Positions 1 through 7,096 of a stretch of 64,000 nt of DNA are shown here, piece by piece. The notes below the pieces were generated by a model. That model was given only the letters and a program-made list of their open reading frames with translations, made no database searches and was not told where the DNA came from. The stretch is from DSUN01 sp035527715 (GTDB lineage Bacteria > Planctomycetota > PUPC01 > DSUN01), in assembly GCA_035527715.1 (NCBI GenBank), contig DATKZY010000141.1:11442-75441 (forward strand), given 5' to 3'. The translations under genes and the position numbers were made by a program. Each line of letters opens with the position of its first letter. The first letter of the stretch is position 1.

Positions 1-217
1 GGGGCCTGTCGCAGAAGTTGCCCACGAAGAGGTCGAGGTCGCCATCGCCGTCAATGTCTCCGCACGCGGCCGCGTGTGCCATAATGCCCCGCAACGGCCC
101 GGCGAGGCCCCACGACGCCGTCGCGTCCTCGAAGGACATTGCGTCCTCGCCGCCCGCCCAAGCCCCGCTGGCCGATAGAGCAACGGAGAGAAGCCAGGCA
201 TAGCCACGAATCCGCAC
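1..217 (-). CDS. exported FG-GAP/VCBS-repeat protein, N-terminal part (runs off window)
   Basis: Only the first 72 codons lie in the window. Reading leftward from a GTG at 217 gives a basic start (MRIRGYAW), a hydrophobic stretch and an Ala-X-Ala signal peptidase site (GAWA|GG). A mature part follows with the calcium-binding repeat signature DIDGDGDLDLFVGN, the hallmark of FG-GAP/VCBS beta-propeller blades and ASPIC/UnbV-type proteins. These are usually extracellular or cell-envelope proteins. No good ribosome binding site is seen, so TTG at 220 or another codon could be the start. The promoter-proximal end is covered by one arm of the 201-291 inverted repeat. Confidence 0.7.
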   Translation of the reverse strand, partial: MRIRGYAWLLSVALSASGAWAGGEDAMSFEDATASWGLAGPLRGIMAHAAACGDIDGDGDLDLFVGNFCDRP

Positions 218-291
218 CAAAAGACACGAATTGGATTGGGTGGGCGGGGGCCGTCTGCCTGTTCGTGGCCGTTCGTGTCTATTCGTGGCTA
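201..291. repeat. inverted repeat of 'ttcgtgtct / attcgtggct' units
   Basis: TAGCCACGAAT at 201-211 is the exact complement of ATTCGTGGCTA at 281-291, and AGACACGAA at 222-230 is the exact complement of TTCGTGTCT at 272-280. The two helices stack with a 10-base bulge around a roughly 40-base loop. The left arm covers the start of the 1-217 gene, so a hairpin in its mRNA could affect translation. It is one of several such palindromes in the window. Confidence 0.7.
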
Positions 292-345
292 TCTCCTGCT
301 GGCTGAAACCTGTGGCGGGCGGGAGTTGGCTGCTGCGGCGCAGGA

Positions 346-1674
346 TCACGGCAATCGCTCCGATTCGGGGATGTGAATGACGGTGAGGGCGCAGGCATCC
401 CAGTTGGGCCGCCCCCGGTTGTCGTGGCTCAACGCCCCGTTCCACGTGATGTACAGCTTGTCGCCGGCGGGGTCCACGGCGGTACTGAACGTGCCGATCG
501 GCGTGTAGCCGTACTTCTCGCTCAGGAAGGGATGGAGAAACGCGATGACCTTCTTCGCCTTGGTCCGCACGTCGAACTGCACGACGGCGGTTCCGTCGCG
601 CTCGCTGCCGCCGTGGGCGCCGGGCACGTAGTAGAGGTACCGACCCGACGGGTCGGCGTCGAGCGACGTGATGTAGTCCTGGCGGCCGACGACGGCGGAG
701 CCGAGCTTCTCGATCTGTTCGGCCTTCGTGTGGAAGCGCCACAACTCGCCGCTGCCCCGGGTCGAGACGGCGTAGATGTAGCCGTCGGGGGTCTCCTGGC
801 TGGCGGCGCGCAGCCCCGCGGTGATGTTGAGCTTCACGGGCGGCCCCCCCTTGTCGGGCTCGTAGCGGTGGAGCGGCCCTTCGAGGCCGGGCACGAAGTA
901 CACGCGGCCCGTGGACCGGGCGAAGAGCATGTATCGCCCCGGCCCGCCGGCGCCGGAGTAGAGGAGCTTCTTCGCCCTCGTGTCGTAGGCGAAGAACAGC
1001 CCCTCCTCGTCCTTCCCTGCGCCGGGCACGGTGCCGCCGTAGAAGACCAGGCGCTTCGGGTCCAGCACGCTGCACGGGATGCAGTGCTTGCCGACGGGGC
1101 CGTGGGCGACCACCTCGGTCTGGCCGCTGGCCGGGTTGTGGCGGAGAATCCAGTCGCCCTGGTAGTGGAATTCGTCGGTCGTGACGCGGGTGGAGCCGCG
1201 ATGGGTGGCGAAGTAGAGCCAGCCGTCGTCGCCCAGGTCGAGCCGACCGTGGATTTTTCCGGGCACGTAATGGCCCTCGGGCATCTTGAGGACGCTCGCG
1301 ACGTCGCACAGGAGGCGGAGCTGTTTCGTCTTCGCATCGTATTCGTACACGAAGGCGTTGCCGGCGGGGCCGTTGTGGTCGCCGATGGTCGAGTAGTACT
1401 TGCCCTCCGTGGCCACGCCGTCGCCCCAGTTCGACCACGTCTTCGCCTTGTAGGTCTGGCCGGGGTAGTACAGGAAGTCCACGGTCGGCGGGGCTTTCGC
1501 GACCGCCACGCCGCTCATCGCCGGCGGGGCTTTGAGGAAGGCATCCACGCAGTCGGTCGCAACCGTCTTGCCGCCAGGCAGCTTCGGGGGGTAGGTGACC
1601 TCCGTCGTGCCCGCCGACAAGGCGGCCATTGCGACCCATGCCCACGCGAGCCACAGCACGCTGGACTTCTTCAC
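346..1674 (-). CDS. secreted beta-propeller protein, function unknown
   Basis: 442 residues. The N-terminus MKKSSVLWLAWAWVAMAALSA is a signal peptide, so the protein is exported. The rest is made of repeated short beta-strand motifs such as DGWLYFATHRG, DGYIYAVSTRG, GRYLYYVPGAHG and GDKLYITWNGA, typical of a 6- or 7-bladed propeller. No catalytic signature is visible. The GTG at 1674 is chosen because AAGGAG stands 6 bases before it; an in-frame GTG at 1689 would contain that site. A promoter is seen at 1721-1750. Several scattered Cys (CVDAF, LLCDVA, HCIPC, DACAL) might form disulfides. The biological role is not recognised. Confidence 0.8.
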   Translation of the reverse strand: MKKSSVLWLAWAWVAMAALSAGTTEVTYPPKLPGGKTVATDCVDAFLKAPPAMSGVAVAKAPPTVDFLYYPGQTYKAKTWSNWGDGVATEGKYYSTIGDHNGPAGNAFVYEYDAKTKQLRLLCDVASVLKMPEGHYVPGKIHGRLDLGDDGWLYFATHRGSTRVTTDEFHYQGDWILRHNPASGQTEVVAHGPVGKHCIPCSVLDPKRLVFYGGTVPGAGKDEEGLFFAYDTRAKKLLYSGAGGPGRYMLFARSTGRVYFVPGLEGPLHRYEPDKGGPPVKLNITAGLRAASQETPDGYIYAVSTRGSGELWRFHTKAEQIEKLGSAVVGRQDYITSLDADPSGRYLYYVPGAHGGSERDGTAVVQFDVRTKAKKVIAFLHPFLSEKYGYTPIGTFSTAVDPAGDKLYITWNGALSHDNRGRPNWDACALTVIHIPESERLP

Positions 1675-1720
1675 GGTATTCTCCTTCACCGCAAGCGCTA
1701 CACGACAACGGACGTGCCCG

Positions 1721-1750
1721 ATTATACGCCTTTGCCGGCGGGGGATTCAA
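1721..1750 (-). promoter_or_regulatory. sigma-70-type promoter for the 346-1674 gene
   Basis: On the minus strand TTGAAT (1750-1745) and TATAAT (1726-1721) are separated by 18 bases. The -10 box contains the TAA stop codon of the upstream DUF3786-like gene, so the two genes may be transcribed separately. Confidence 0.55.
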
Positions 1751-2384
1751 CCGGTGGCACAGGCGTCTCGCCTGTGGGCCACGGGCAAGATGCCGGTGCC
1801 ACCAGGCGCTTTGCCAGCACGCGGCACAGCACCCACAAGGCATCGAGCGGCAGTTGGCGGTGAGCGTGCCTGTCGAGCAGGAACTTCGCCCTGGCGGGGA
1901 ACTCGTCGTCGGCGGCCCAGAGGACGATGACCACCGGAACGCGCGGCAGGGCGGCGAACACGTAGGCCGCGTCGCCCATCGCCACGGCCCGCCCGCCGAG
2001 CCGCTCGGCGGCCTTGCGGAAGGCGTCGAGGCGCTCGCCGAACGCCTTCTCCAGGCCCGCCGTCGGCATCGGGTGCGGGCCGCGGAAGAAGAAGTCGCCA
2101 TAGGGCAGGCTCTTCGGGTCCACCCACTCGTTCGCCGGCCGCTCCTCCTGAGCGGTCAGGAGGTACTGGAGGCAGACGAGCATGGCCTCGTAGCCGACGG
2201 CGCCTTCTGCCCCTTCGGCGCGCCTCTCACCGGGCAGGAGATAGAGCGGCGTTCCGCACAGCGGCACAAGATAGGCCTGGCGGCCCGCGTCGAAGGCCAC
2301 CACGCCCCTGGCGACGACCTCGTCGGGCCGCGCGCCCTGGAGCCGCTCCCAGAGCACGCCGATCGGATCCTGCTTCTCGGGCAT
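1722..2384 (-). CDS. DUF3786-family protein
   Basis: 220 residues, cytoplasmic. The pattern GVLWERLQG... followed by a central YEAMLVCLQYLLTAQEE..., LPYGDFFFRGPH and a C-terminal VPVVIVLWAADDEFPARAKFLLD matches my memory of DUF3786, a family of unknown function found in anaerobes and often linked with corrinoid metabolism; that link is not supported by neighbours here. The start at 2384 is fixed by the promoter at 2431-2459, which excludes the longer reading frame. The last about 20 codons come from a REP-like palindrome, so the C-terminus has probably been extended by repeat insertion. Confidence 0.65.
   Translation of the reverse strand: MPEKQDPIGVLWERLQGARPDEVVARGVVAFDAGRQAYLVPLCGTPLYLLPGERRAEGAEGAVGYEAMLVCLQYLLTAQEERPANEWVDPKSLPYGDFFFRGPHPMPTAGLEKAFGERLDAFRKAAERLGGRAVAMGDAAYVFAALPRVPVVIVLWAADDEFPARAKFLLDRHAHRQLPLDALWVLCRVLAKRLVAPASCPWPTGETPVPPVESPAGKGV
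1753..1803. repeat. REP-like palindrome (GGTGGCAC family)
   Basis: GGTGGCAC at 1753-1760 is complementary to GTGCCACC at 1796-1803, with an inner hairpin AGGCG-tct-CGCCT. It lies within the 3' end of the DUF3786-like frame, whose last residues (TGETPVPPVE) are translated repeat. Related copies occur at 23849-23900 and 37998-38112. Confidence 0.65.
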
Positions 2385-2430
2385 GGCAAGGAGCCCCTGA
2401 GGCTCGGATGAGCAGGCGACACGTGGCTCG

Positions 2431-2459
2431 ATTATACAAGCTGTCCGTTCCCCGCTCAA
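2431..2459 (-). promoter_or_regulatory. sigma-70-type promoter for the DUF3786-like gene
   Basis: Minus strand TTGAGC (2459-2454), 17 bases, TATAAT (2436-2431). Transcription would begin near 2424, about 40 bases before the ATG at 2384. Confidence 0.65.
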
Positions 2460-2557
2460 AGGCGTCGCGTGGGAATCGCCACTTGCCGCTCAAGCGGCAA
2501 TGCGCTACCTTCGGGCACTGCACTGGAACTGGCATCGTGTTCCCGGAAGGTGGCAGA

Positions 2558-4039
2558 ATGAGCGCCAGCCCCCCGGCGGCCCCTGATCCCCCGGCCGCGT
2601 CCGTGCCCACAGCCACCGCCCTGCGCGACCTGCGCGAGGTGATGGGCATTTCGCTCCCCGTCATCGTGGCGATGGGCTCGCACACGGTGATGGGCTTCGT
2701 GGACAGCATCATGCTGGCCCACTACGGCCCGAACGAGCTGGCCGCGGTCGGGGCCTCGGGCGTGATGGCCTTCGTCGTCAGCGCCTTCATCTTCGGCACG
2801 GCGAGCTGCACCAGCACCTTCGTGTCGCAGAGCGTGGGCAGGGGACAGCTCGACGAGTGTGCCCGCTACACCTGGCAGGGGCTGTACTTCGGCCTGGTCG
2901 CGCAGGTCGTCGTGATCCCCCTGATCCTTTTCCCGGAGGCCGTGTTCGGTATCTTCCGCCTCGGCCCAGAGGTGAAGAGCCGAGCCAACGTCTACTTCGC
3001 CCTGCGCATGACCCACGTCGCGGGCACGGCGGCGTATGCCTCGCTGTCGTCGTTCTTCCAGGGCATCAGCCGCCCGGTGATCCCGATGTGGGCGGCGATC
3101 ATCGCCAACCTCTTCAACGTCGCGGCCGACTACGTGCTGATCTACGGGAAGCTGGGCTTCCCCGCCATGGGCATTCGGGGGGCAGCGCTGGCCACGGTGA
3201 TCGCCAGCTACCTCCAGGTGCTCCTGCTCCTGGCCCCGTTCCTGGCCGGGCCGATGCACGAGCGCTTTCGCACGCGGAGCTCCCCTGGGCCGGACCTGGC
3301 ACGCTTCTGGCGCCTGATGGTGATCGGAGCGCCGTCGGGGTTGAACTTCATGCTCGGCGTGGCGAGTTACGCCGTCTTCACCAACGCCCTCATCGGGCCG
3401 CTTGGGCGCAACGTGCTGGCCGCGAACACCGCGATCCACGCCATCACGGCCCTCTCCTTCATGCCGGCGGTGGGGATGAACAAGGGGATCACCGTCCTCG
3501 TCGGCCAATACATCGGGCGGAGCGACATCCCGGCGGCCAAGCGCATGGCGTATCTCGGCGTGCGCCTGGCGATCGCGTACATGTTCCTCATGGGCCTCGC
3601 GTTCGTCGCGTTCCGCGGCCCGCTGATGAGCTTCTTCGTGCCGAACGACCCCAGCGTCGCGGCCAGCGACCGGGCGGCCATCCTCCAGGCCGGCCGGACC
3701 ATGCTCCTCCTCGCGGCAGTGTTTCAGGCCTTCGACGCGCTGGGGATTGTCTCGATGGGCGCCCTGCGCGGCGCGGGCGACACGCGGTTCCCTGCGGTCG
3801 TGTGCGTTGCGCTGGCCTGGGGGCTTCTGCTCCCGCTCGGCTACCTGCTCACCTACACGGCCGGGTTGGGCTACGTGGGCGCGTGGCTTGCCTCCGCGAT
3901 CCACATCGCCGTCGTCGGCACGATCCTGTTCTGGCGCTTCGCCAGCGAGGCGTGGCGGAAGATTGACATCTTCAACGGAGTCGGTCCTCAGGCGAGCGAG
4001 GGCTCGCAAGGCGATTGCGGATTGAAGGGCGAAGAATGA
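2558..4039 (+). CDS. MATE-family multidrug/toxin efflux transporter
   Basis: 493 residues with about 12 hydrophobic segments in two similar halves. The N-terminal half carries the MATE hallmark around SLPVIVAMGSHTVMGFVDSIML and ASCTSTFVSQSVGRGQ; the second half repeats it (VGMNKGITVLVGQYIGR, MGALRGAGDTRFP). MATE proteins export cationic compounds across the inner membrane using a Na+ or H+ gradient. The ATG at 2558 is preceded by GGAAGG. Upstream in-frame ATG codons would add a charged, non-membrane extension and were not used. The stop overlaps the start of the next gene (ATGA, 4036-4039), so the two are co-translated. Its substrate in this operon is unknown. Confidence 0.9.
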   Translation: MSASPPAAPDPPAASVPTATALRDLREVMGISLPVIVAMGSHTVMGFVDSIMLAHYGPNELAAVGASGVMAFVVSAFIFGTASCTSTFVSQSVGRGQLDECARYTWQGLYFGLVAQVVVIPLILFPEAVFGIFRLGPEVKSRANVYFALRMTHVAGTAAYASLSSFFQGISRPVIPMWAAIIANLFNVAADYVLIYGKLGFPAMGIRGAALATVIASYLQVLLLLAPFLAGPMHERFRTRSSPGPDLARFWRLMVIGAPSGLNFMLGVASYAVFTNALIGPLGRNVLAANTAIHAITALSFMPAVGMNKGITVLVGQYIGRSDIPAAKRMAYLGVRLAIAYMFLMGLAFVAFRGPLMSFFVPNDPSVAASDRAAILQAGRTMLLLAAVFQAFDALGIVSMGALRGAGDTRFPAVVCVALAWGLLLPLGYLLTYTAGLGYVGAWLASAIHIAVVGTILFWRFASEAWRKIDIFNGVGPQASEGSQGDCGLKGEE

Positions 4040-5430
4040 AGATGAGCAGGAGAGCGGTGGGGAAGGCGATCCTGGGGGCAGCCGCAGGCGTCGCGCTCGG
4101 CGCCGACGCGCCCGAGGAGCGACTCAAGACTCAGGTGTGCGTGGTCGGCGGCGGCAGCGGCGGCATCGGGGCCGCCCTCGCCGCCGCGCGCGGCGGGGCC
4201 GACGTGGTGCTTGTCGAGCGCGAGGCCATCCTCGGCGGCACGATGACCCTGGCGTGGATTCACACCTGGGAGCCCTGCTCGGGCGCCGACGGCATTCCGC
4301 GCGAGCTGTACGGCGCGATGAGGCTCGACCCCGCGGCGGTGTCGGTGCCCGATTACGCGAAGGGCTCGCCCCGCCGCGGCGGCTGCGCCCTGCCCTTCGA
4401 GCCGCGCGCCCTCGTGCTCGCCGCCAACGCACTGCTCGCCGCCACGGGCCGCTGCCGCGTGCTCGTCGGCACGACCTTCTACAAGGCGCGCGTCGAGGGC
4501 GACCGCGTGGCGGCCATCGAGGTCTGGTTCCCCGGCAAGCGGCTCGTCGTCGAGGCCGACCTCTTCATTGACTGCACGGCCGACGGCGACCTGTGCGCCG
4601 ACGCGGGCTGCGAGTTCCACCTCGGCGAGGACCCGAAGAGCCGCTACAACGAGCCCAGCGCGCCCGAGAAGGCCGACGAGACGGCCCTCAACGGCTGCAC
4701 GCTCGTCTACCGCATCAGCGACACGGGCGTGAAGCAGAAGCCCCATCTCCCGCCGGGCATCAAGCCCGGCCTGTGCCCGAGGCCCGTGCACATCGTCGTC
4801 ATGCCCAACGGCGACCACCTGCTCAACGCGGTGAACATGATTGACGGCAACGCCCTCCTGCACTTGGGCTACAGCCGCCTGATGAGCGAAGCGTACCGCC
4901 GCGTGGCCGAGCACTTCCACTGGCTCCAGACCCTCGACCCAAAGCAGGGCGAGCGCTGGACGCGGTTCGTGCGCGACACGGGCTACGGCACGTGGACAAT
5001 CAACGGCATCGCCCCGCGCCTCGGCGTGCGCGAGACGCGTCGCGTCCTCGGCGACTGCGTGCTCACCGAGCACGACTGCCAGGCCGGCCTCGGCGCCCAG
5101 AAGCACCCCGACCTCATCGCCATCACCGACCACGCGGTGGACATTCACGGGCGCAAGGGGCGCCTCTACGAGGTGCCCAACGGCCCCTACGGCGTGCCCT
5201 ATCGCTGCCTGTTGCCAAAGGGCGTGGCAAATCTTATGATGGCGAGTCGCGCGGCCAGCTTCAGCCACATCGCCGCCTCGTCGTGCCGCCTGTCGCGCGC
5301 GATGACGACCCTCGGCCAGGCCGCCGGCACCGCCGCCGGCCTCTGCGTGAAACACCACACGCCGCCGCGGCAAGTGGATGTCAAGGAATTGCAGGGCTCC
5401 CTCAAGTCACAAGGCGTCGCCATTTCCTGA
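4036..5430 (+). CDS. Tat-exported FAD-dependent oxidoreductase
   Basis: 464 residues. It starts with a twin-arginine-like leader (SRRAVGKAILGAAAGVALG), then a Rossmann FAD-binding motif (VCVVGGGSGGIGAALAAARG) and VLVEREAILGGTM, as in the FAD_oxidored family (PF12831) that is expanded in planctomycetes and Lentisphaerae. A second conserved block, LFIDCTADGDLCADAGCEF, and the C-terminal GVPYRCLLPKGVANLMMASRAAS with AMTTLGQAAGTAAGLC complete the FAD fold. Substrates of this family are mostly unknown; some members act on sugar-derived compounds. The ATG at 4036 overlaps the MATE stop codon, supporting this start; a second ATG lies at 4042. It belongs to a four-gene rightward operon. Confidence 0.85.
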   Translation: MKMSRRAVGKAILGAAAGVALGADAPEERLKTQVCVVGGGSGGIGAALAAARGGADVVLVEREAILGGTMTLAWIHTWEPCSGADGIPRELYGAMRLDPAAVSVPDYAKGSPRRGGCALPFEPRALVLAANALLAATGRCRVLVGTTFYKARVEGDRVAAIEVWFPGKRLVVEADLFIDCTADGDLCADAGCEFHLGEDPKSRYNEPSAPEKADETALNGCTLVYRISDTGVKQKPHLPPGIKPGLCPRPVHIVVMPNGDHLLNAVNMIDGNALLHLGYSRLMSEAYRRVAEHFHWLQTLDPKQGERWTRFVRDTGYGTWTINGIAPRLGVRETRRVLGDCVLTEHDCQAGLGAQKHPDLIAITDHAVDIHGRKGRLYEVPNGPYGVPYRCLLPKGVANLMMASRAASFSHIAASSCRLSRAMTTLGQAAGTAAGLCVKHHTPPRQVDVKELQGSLKSQGVAIS

Positions 5431-5457
5431 GTGTCCTGGAACGGAAGGAGAACGGTC

Positions 5458-7071
5458 GTGAGAAGGAAGTTGCTGGTCGTTGTCGCCCTCTCGCTGCTCG
5501 TGGGCTCAGCGCTGGCCGATGTGAAGCTGTCTGCCGTCCTCGGCAGCAACATGGTCCTCCAGCGCGGCGTCAAGTTGCCCGTGTGGGGCACGGCCGACCC
5601 GGGTGAGGACGTCACCGTCACCCTCGGCGACCAGAAGGCCACAACCAAGGCCGATGCCGCGGGCAAGTGGCGCGTGGACCTCAAGCCGCTCGCCGAGGGC
5701 GGCCCCATCGAGGTCACGGTGCAAGGCAAGAACACGCTCAAGCTCACCAACGTCCTCATCGGCGACGTGTGGATCTGCTCGGGCCAGTCGAACATGGCGA
5801 TGACGGTGAACCGCTGCACGAACGCCGACAAGGAGGCCGCCGAGGCCAAATATCCCCAAATCCGCCTCTTCACCGTCAAGCGCGTCGTCGCCGCGACCCC
5901 ACAGGCCGACTGCGAGGGAAGCTGGGACGAGGCGAAGCCCGAGACCGTGCCCGGCTTCTCCGCCGCGGCCTACTTCTTCGGCCGCGAGTTGCACAAGGCC
6001 CTCGGCGTGCCCGTCGGCCTCATCAACACCTCCTGGGGCGGCACGCCGGCCGAGGCCTGGACCGAGCGCTCGGCCCTCGAGGCCGACAAGGACTGCGAGC
6101 CCATCCTCGAACGCTGGAAGCAAACGCTCGCCGGCCTCCCCGCCGCCCAGAAGCGCTACGAGGAGCAGCTCGCCAAGTGGAAGGAGGTCGCCAAGGAGGC
6201 CAAGGCCAAGGGCAAGCAACCCCCGCGGGGGCCACGGCCGCCCGCCGGCCCGGGCTCGCCCCACATGCCCGCCGGCCTCTACAACGCGATGATCGCGCCC
6301 CTCGTGCCTCTCGCCGCCAAGGGCGCCATCTGGTACCAGGGCGAGGCCAACGCGGGCAGGGCCTATCAGTACCGCAAGCTCCTCCCCGCCATGATCCTGA
6401 GCTGGCGCAAGGCCTGGGCACAGGACGCCTTCTACTTCTTCACCGTGCAGTTGCCCAACTTCCGCAAGGTCGAGGCCGAGCCCGTCGAGAGCGACTGGGC
6501 GGAGCTTCGCGAGGCCCAGGCCATGACGCTCTCGCTGCCCCAGGCAGGCATCGCCTGCGTGATTGACGTCGGCGAGGCGGGCGACATCCACCCGAAGAAC
6601 AAGCAGACCGTGGGCCAGCGCCTCGCTCTCGCCGCCCTGAAGATGGCCTGCGGGAAGGACGTCGTCGCCTCGGGGCCGATGTTCGACTCGATGAAGGTCG
6701 AGGGCAACAAGGCCATCATCAAGCTCAAGTGTGTCGGCGGCGGCCTGGCGACGAAGCCCTTCGAGGACCCCGTGACCCCAAGCGGCCCCTCGCTCAAGCT
6801 GCGCTTCGGCATCGCCCTCACACCCGAGCTGCGCCCGAAGAGCCAGGTGCTCGGCTTCGCCATCGCGGGCGAGGACAAGAAGTTCGTCTGGGCCGACGCG
6901 AAGATCGAGGGCGACTCCGTCGTCGTCTCCAGCGACAAGGTGGCCAAGCCCGTCGCCGTCCGCTATGCGTGGGAGAACAACCCCATCTGCAACCTGTACA
7001 ACAAGGACGGCCTGCCCGCCGTGCCCTTCCGCACCGACGACTGGCCGGGCGTGACCGTGGACAAGAGGTAA
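5458..7071 (+). CDS. exported sialate O-acetylesterase-like SGNH esterase
   Basis: 537 residues. MRRKLLVVVALSLLVGSALA|D is a signal peptide. An N-terminal beta-sandwich (GSNMVLQRGVKLPVWGTADPG...) precedes the SGNH hydrolase core: the nucleophile Ser is in VWICSGQSNMAM, INTSWGGTPAEAW forms the next block, and the Asp/His pair is in GDIHPKNKQTVGQRLA. This is the SASA family (PF03629), which removes O-acetyl groups from sialic acids or other acetylated sugars outside the cytoplasm. The GTG at 5458 is chosen because GGAAGGAG lies just before it. A Lys/Ala-rich insertion (about residues 225-255, KWKEVAKEAKAKGKQPPRGP) is helical and unusual. It follows the oxidoreductase by 27 bases. Confidence 0.9.
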   Translation: MRRKLLVVVALSLLVGSALADVKLSAVLGSNMVLQRGVKLPVWGTADPGEDVTVTLGDQKATTKADAAGKWRVDLKPLAEGGPIEVTVQGKNTLKLTNVLIGDVWICSGQSNMAMTVNRCTNADKEAAEAKYPQIRLFTVKRVVAATPQADCEGSWDEAKPETVPGFSAAAYFFGRELHKALGVPVGLINTSWGGTPAEAWTERSALEADKDCEPILERWKQTLAGLPAAQKRYEEQLAKWKEVAKEAKAKGKQPPRGPRPPAGPGSPHMPAGLYNAMIAPLVPLAAKGAIWYQGEANAGRAYQYRKLLPAMILSWRKAWAQDAFYFFTVQLPNFRKVEAEPVESDWAELREAQAMTLSLPQAGIACVIDVGEAGDIHPKNKQTVGQRLALAALKMACGKDVVASGPMFDSMKVEGNKAIIKLKCVGGGLATKPFEDPVTPSGPSLKLRFGIALTPELRPKSQVLGFAIAGEDKKFVWADAKIEGDSVVVSSDKVAKPVAVRYAWENNPICNLYNKDGLPAVPFRTDDWPGVTVDKR

Positions 7072-7096
7072 GCCGCAAGCACGAAGGAGCACAGAC

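Noticed and set aside
373..1863. Long rightward open frame opposite the secreted propeller
   Set aside because: Val/Arg/Gly-rich shadow. The minus strand has the signal peptide, ribosome binding site and promoter.
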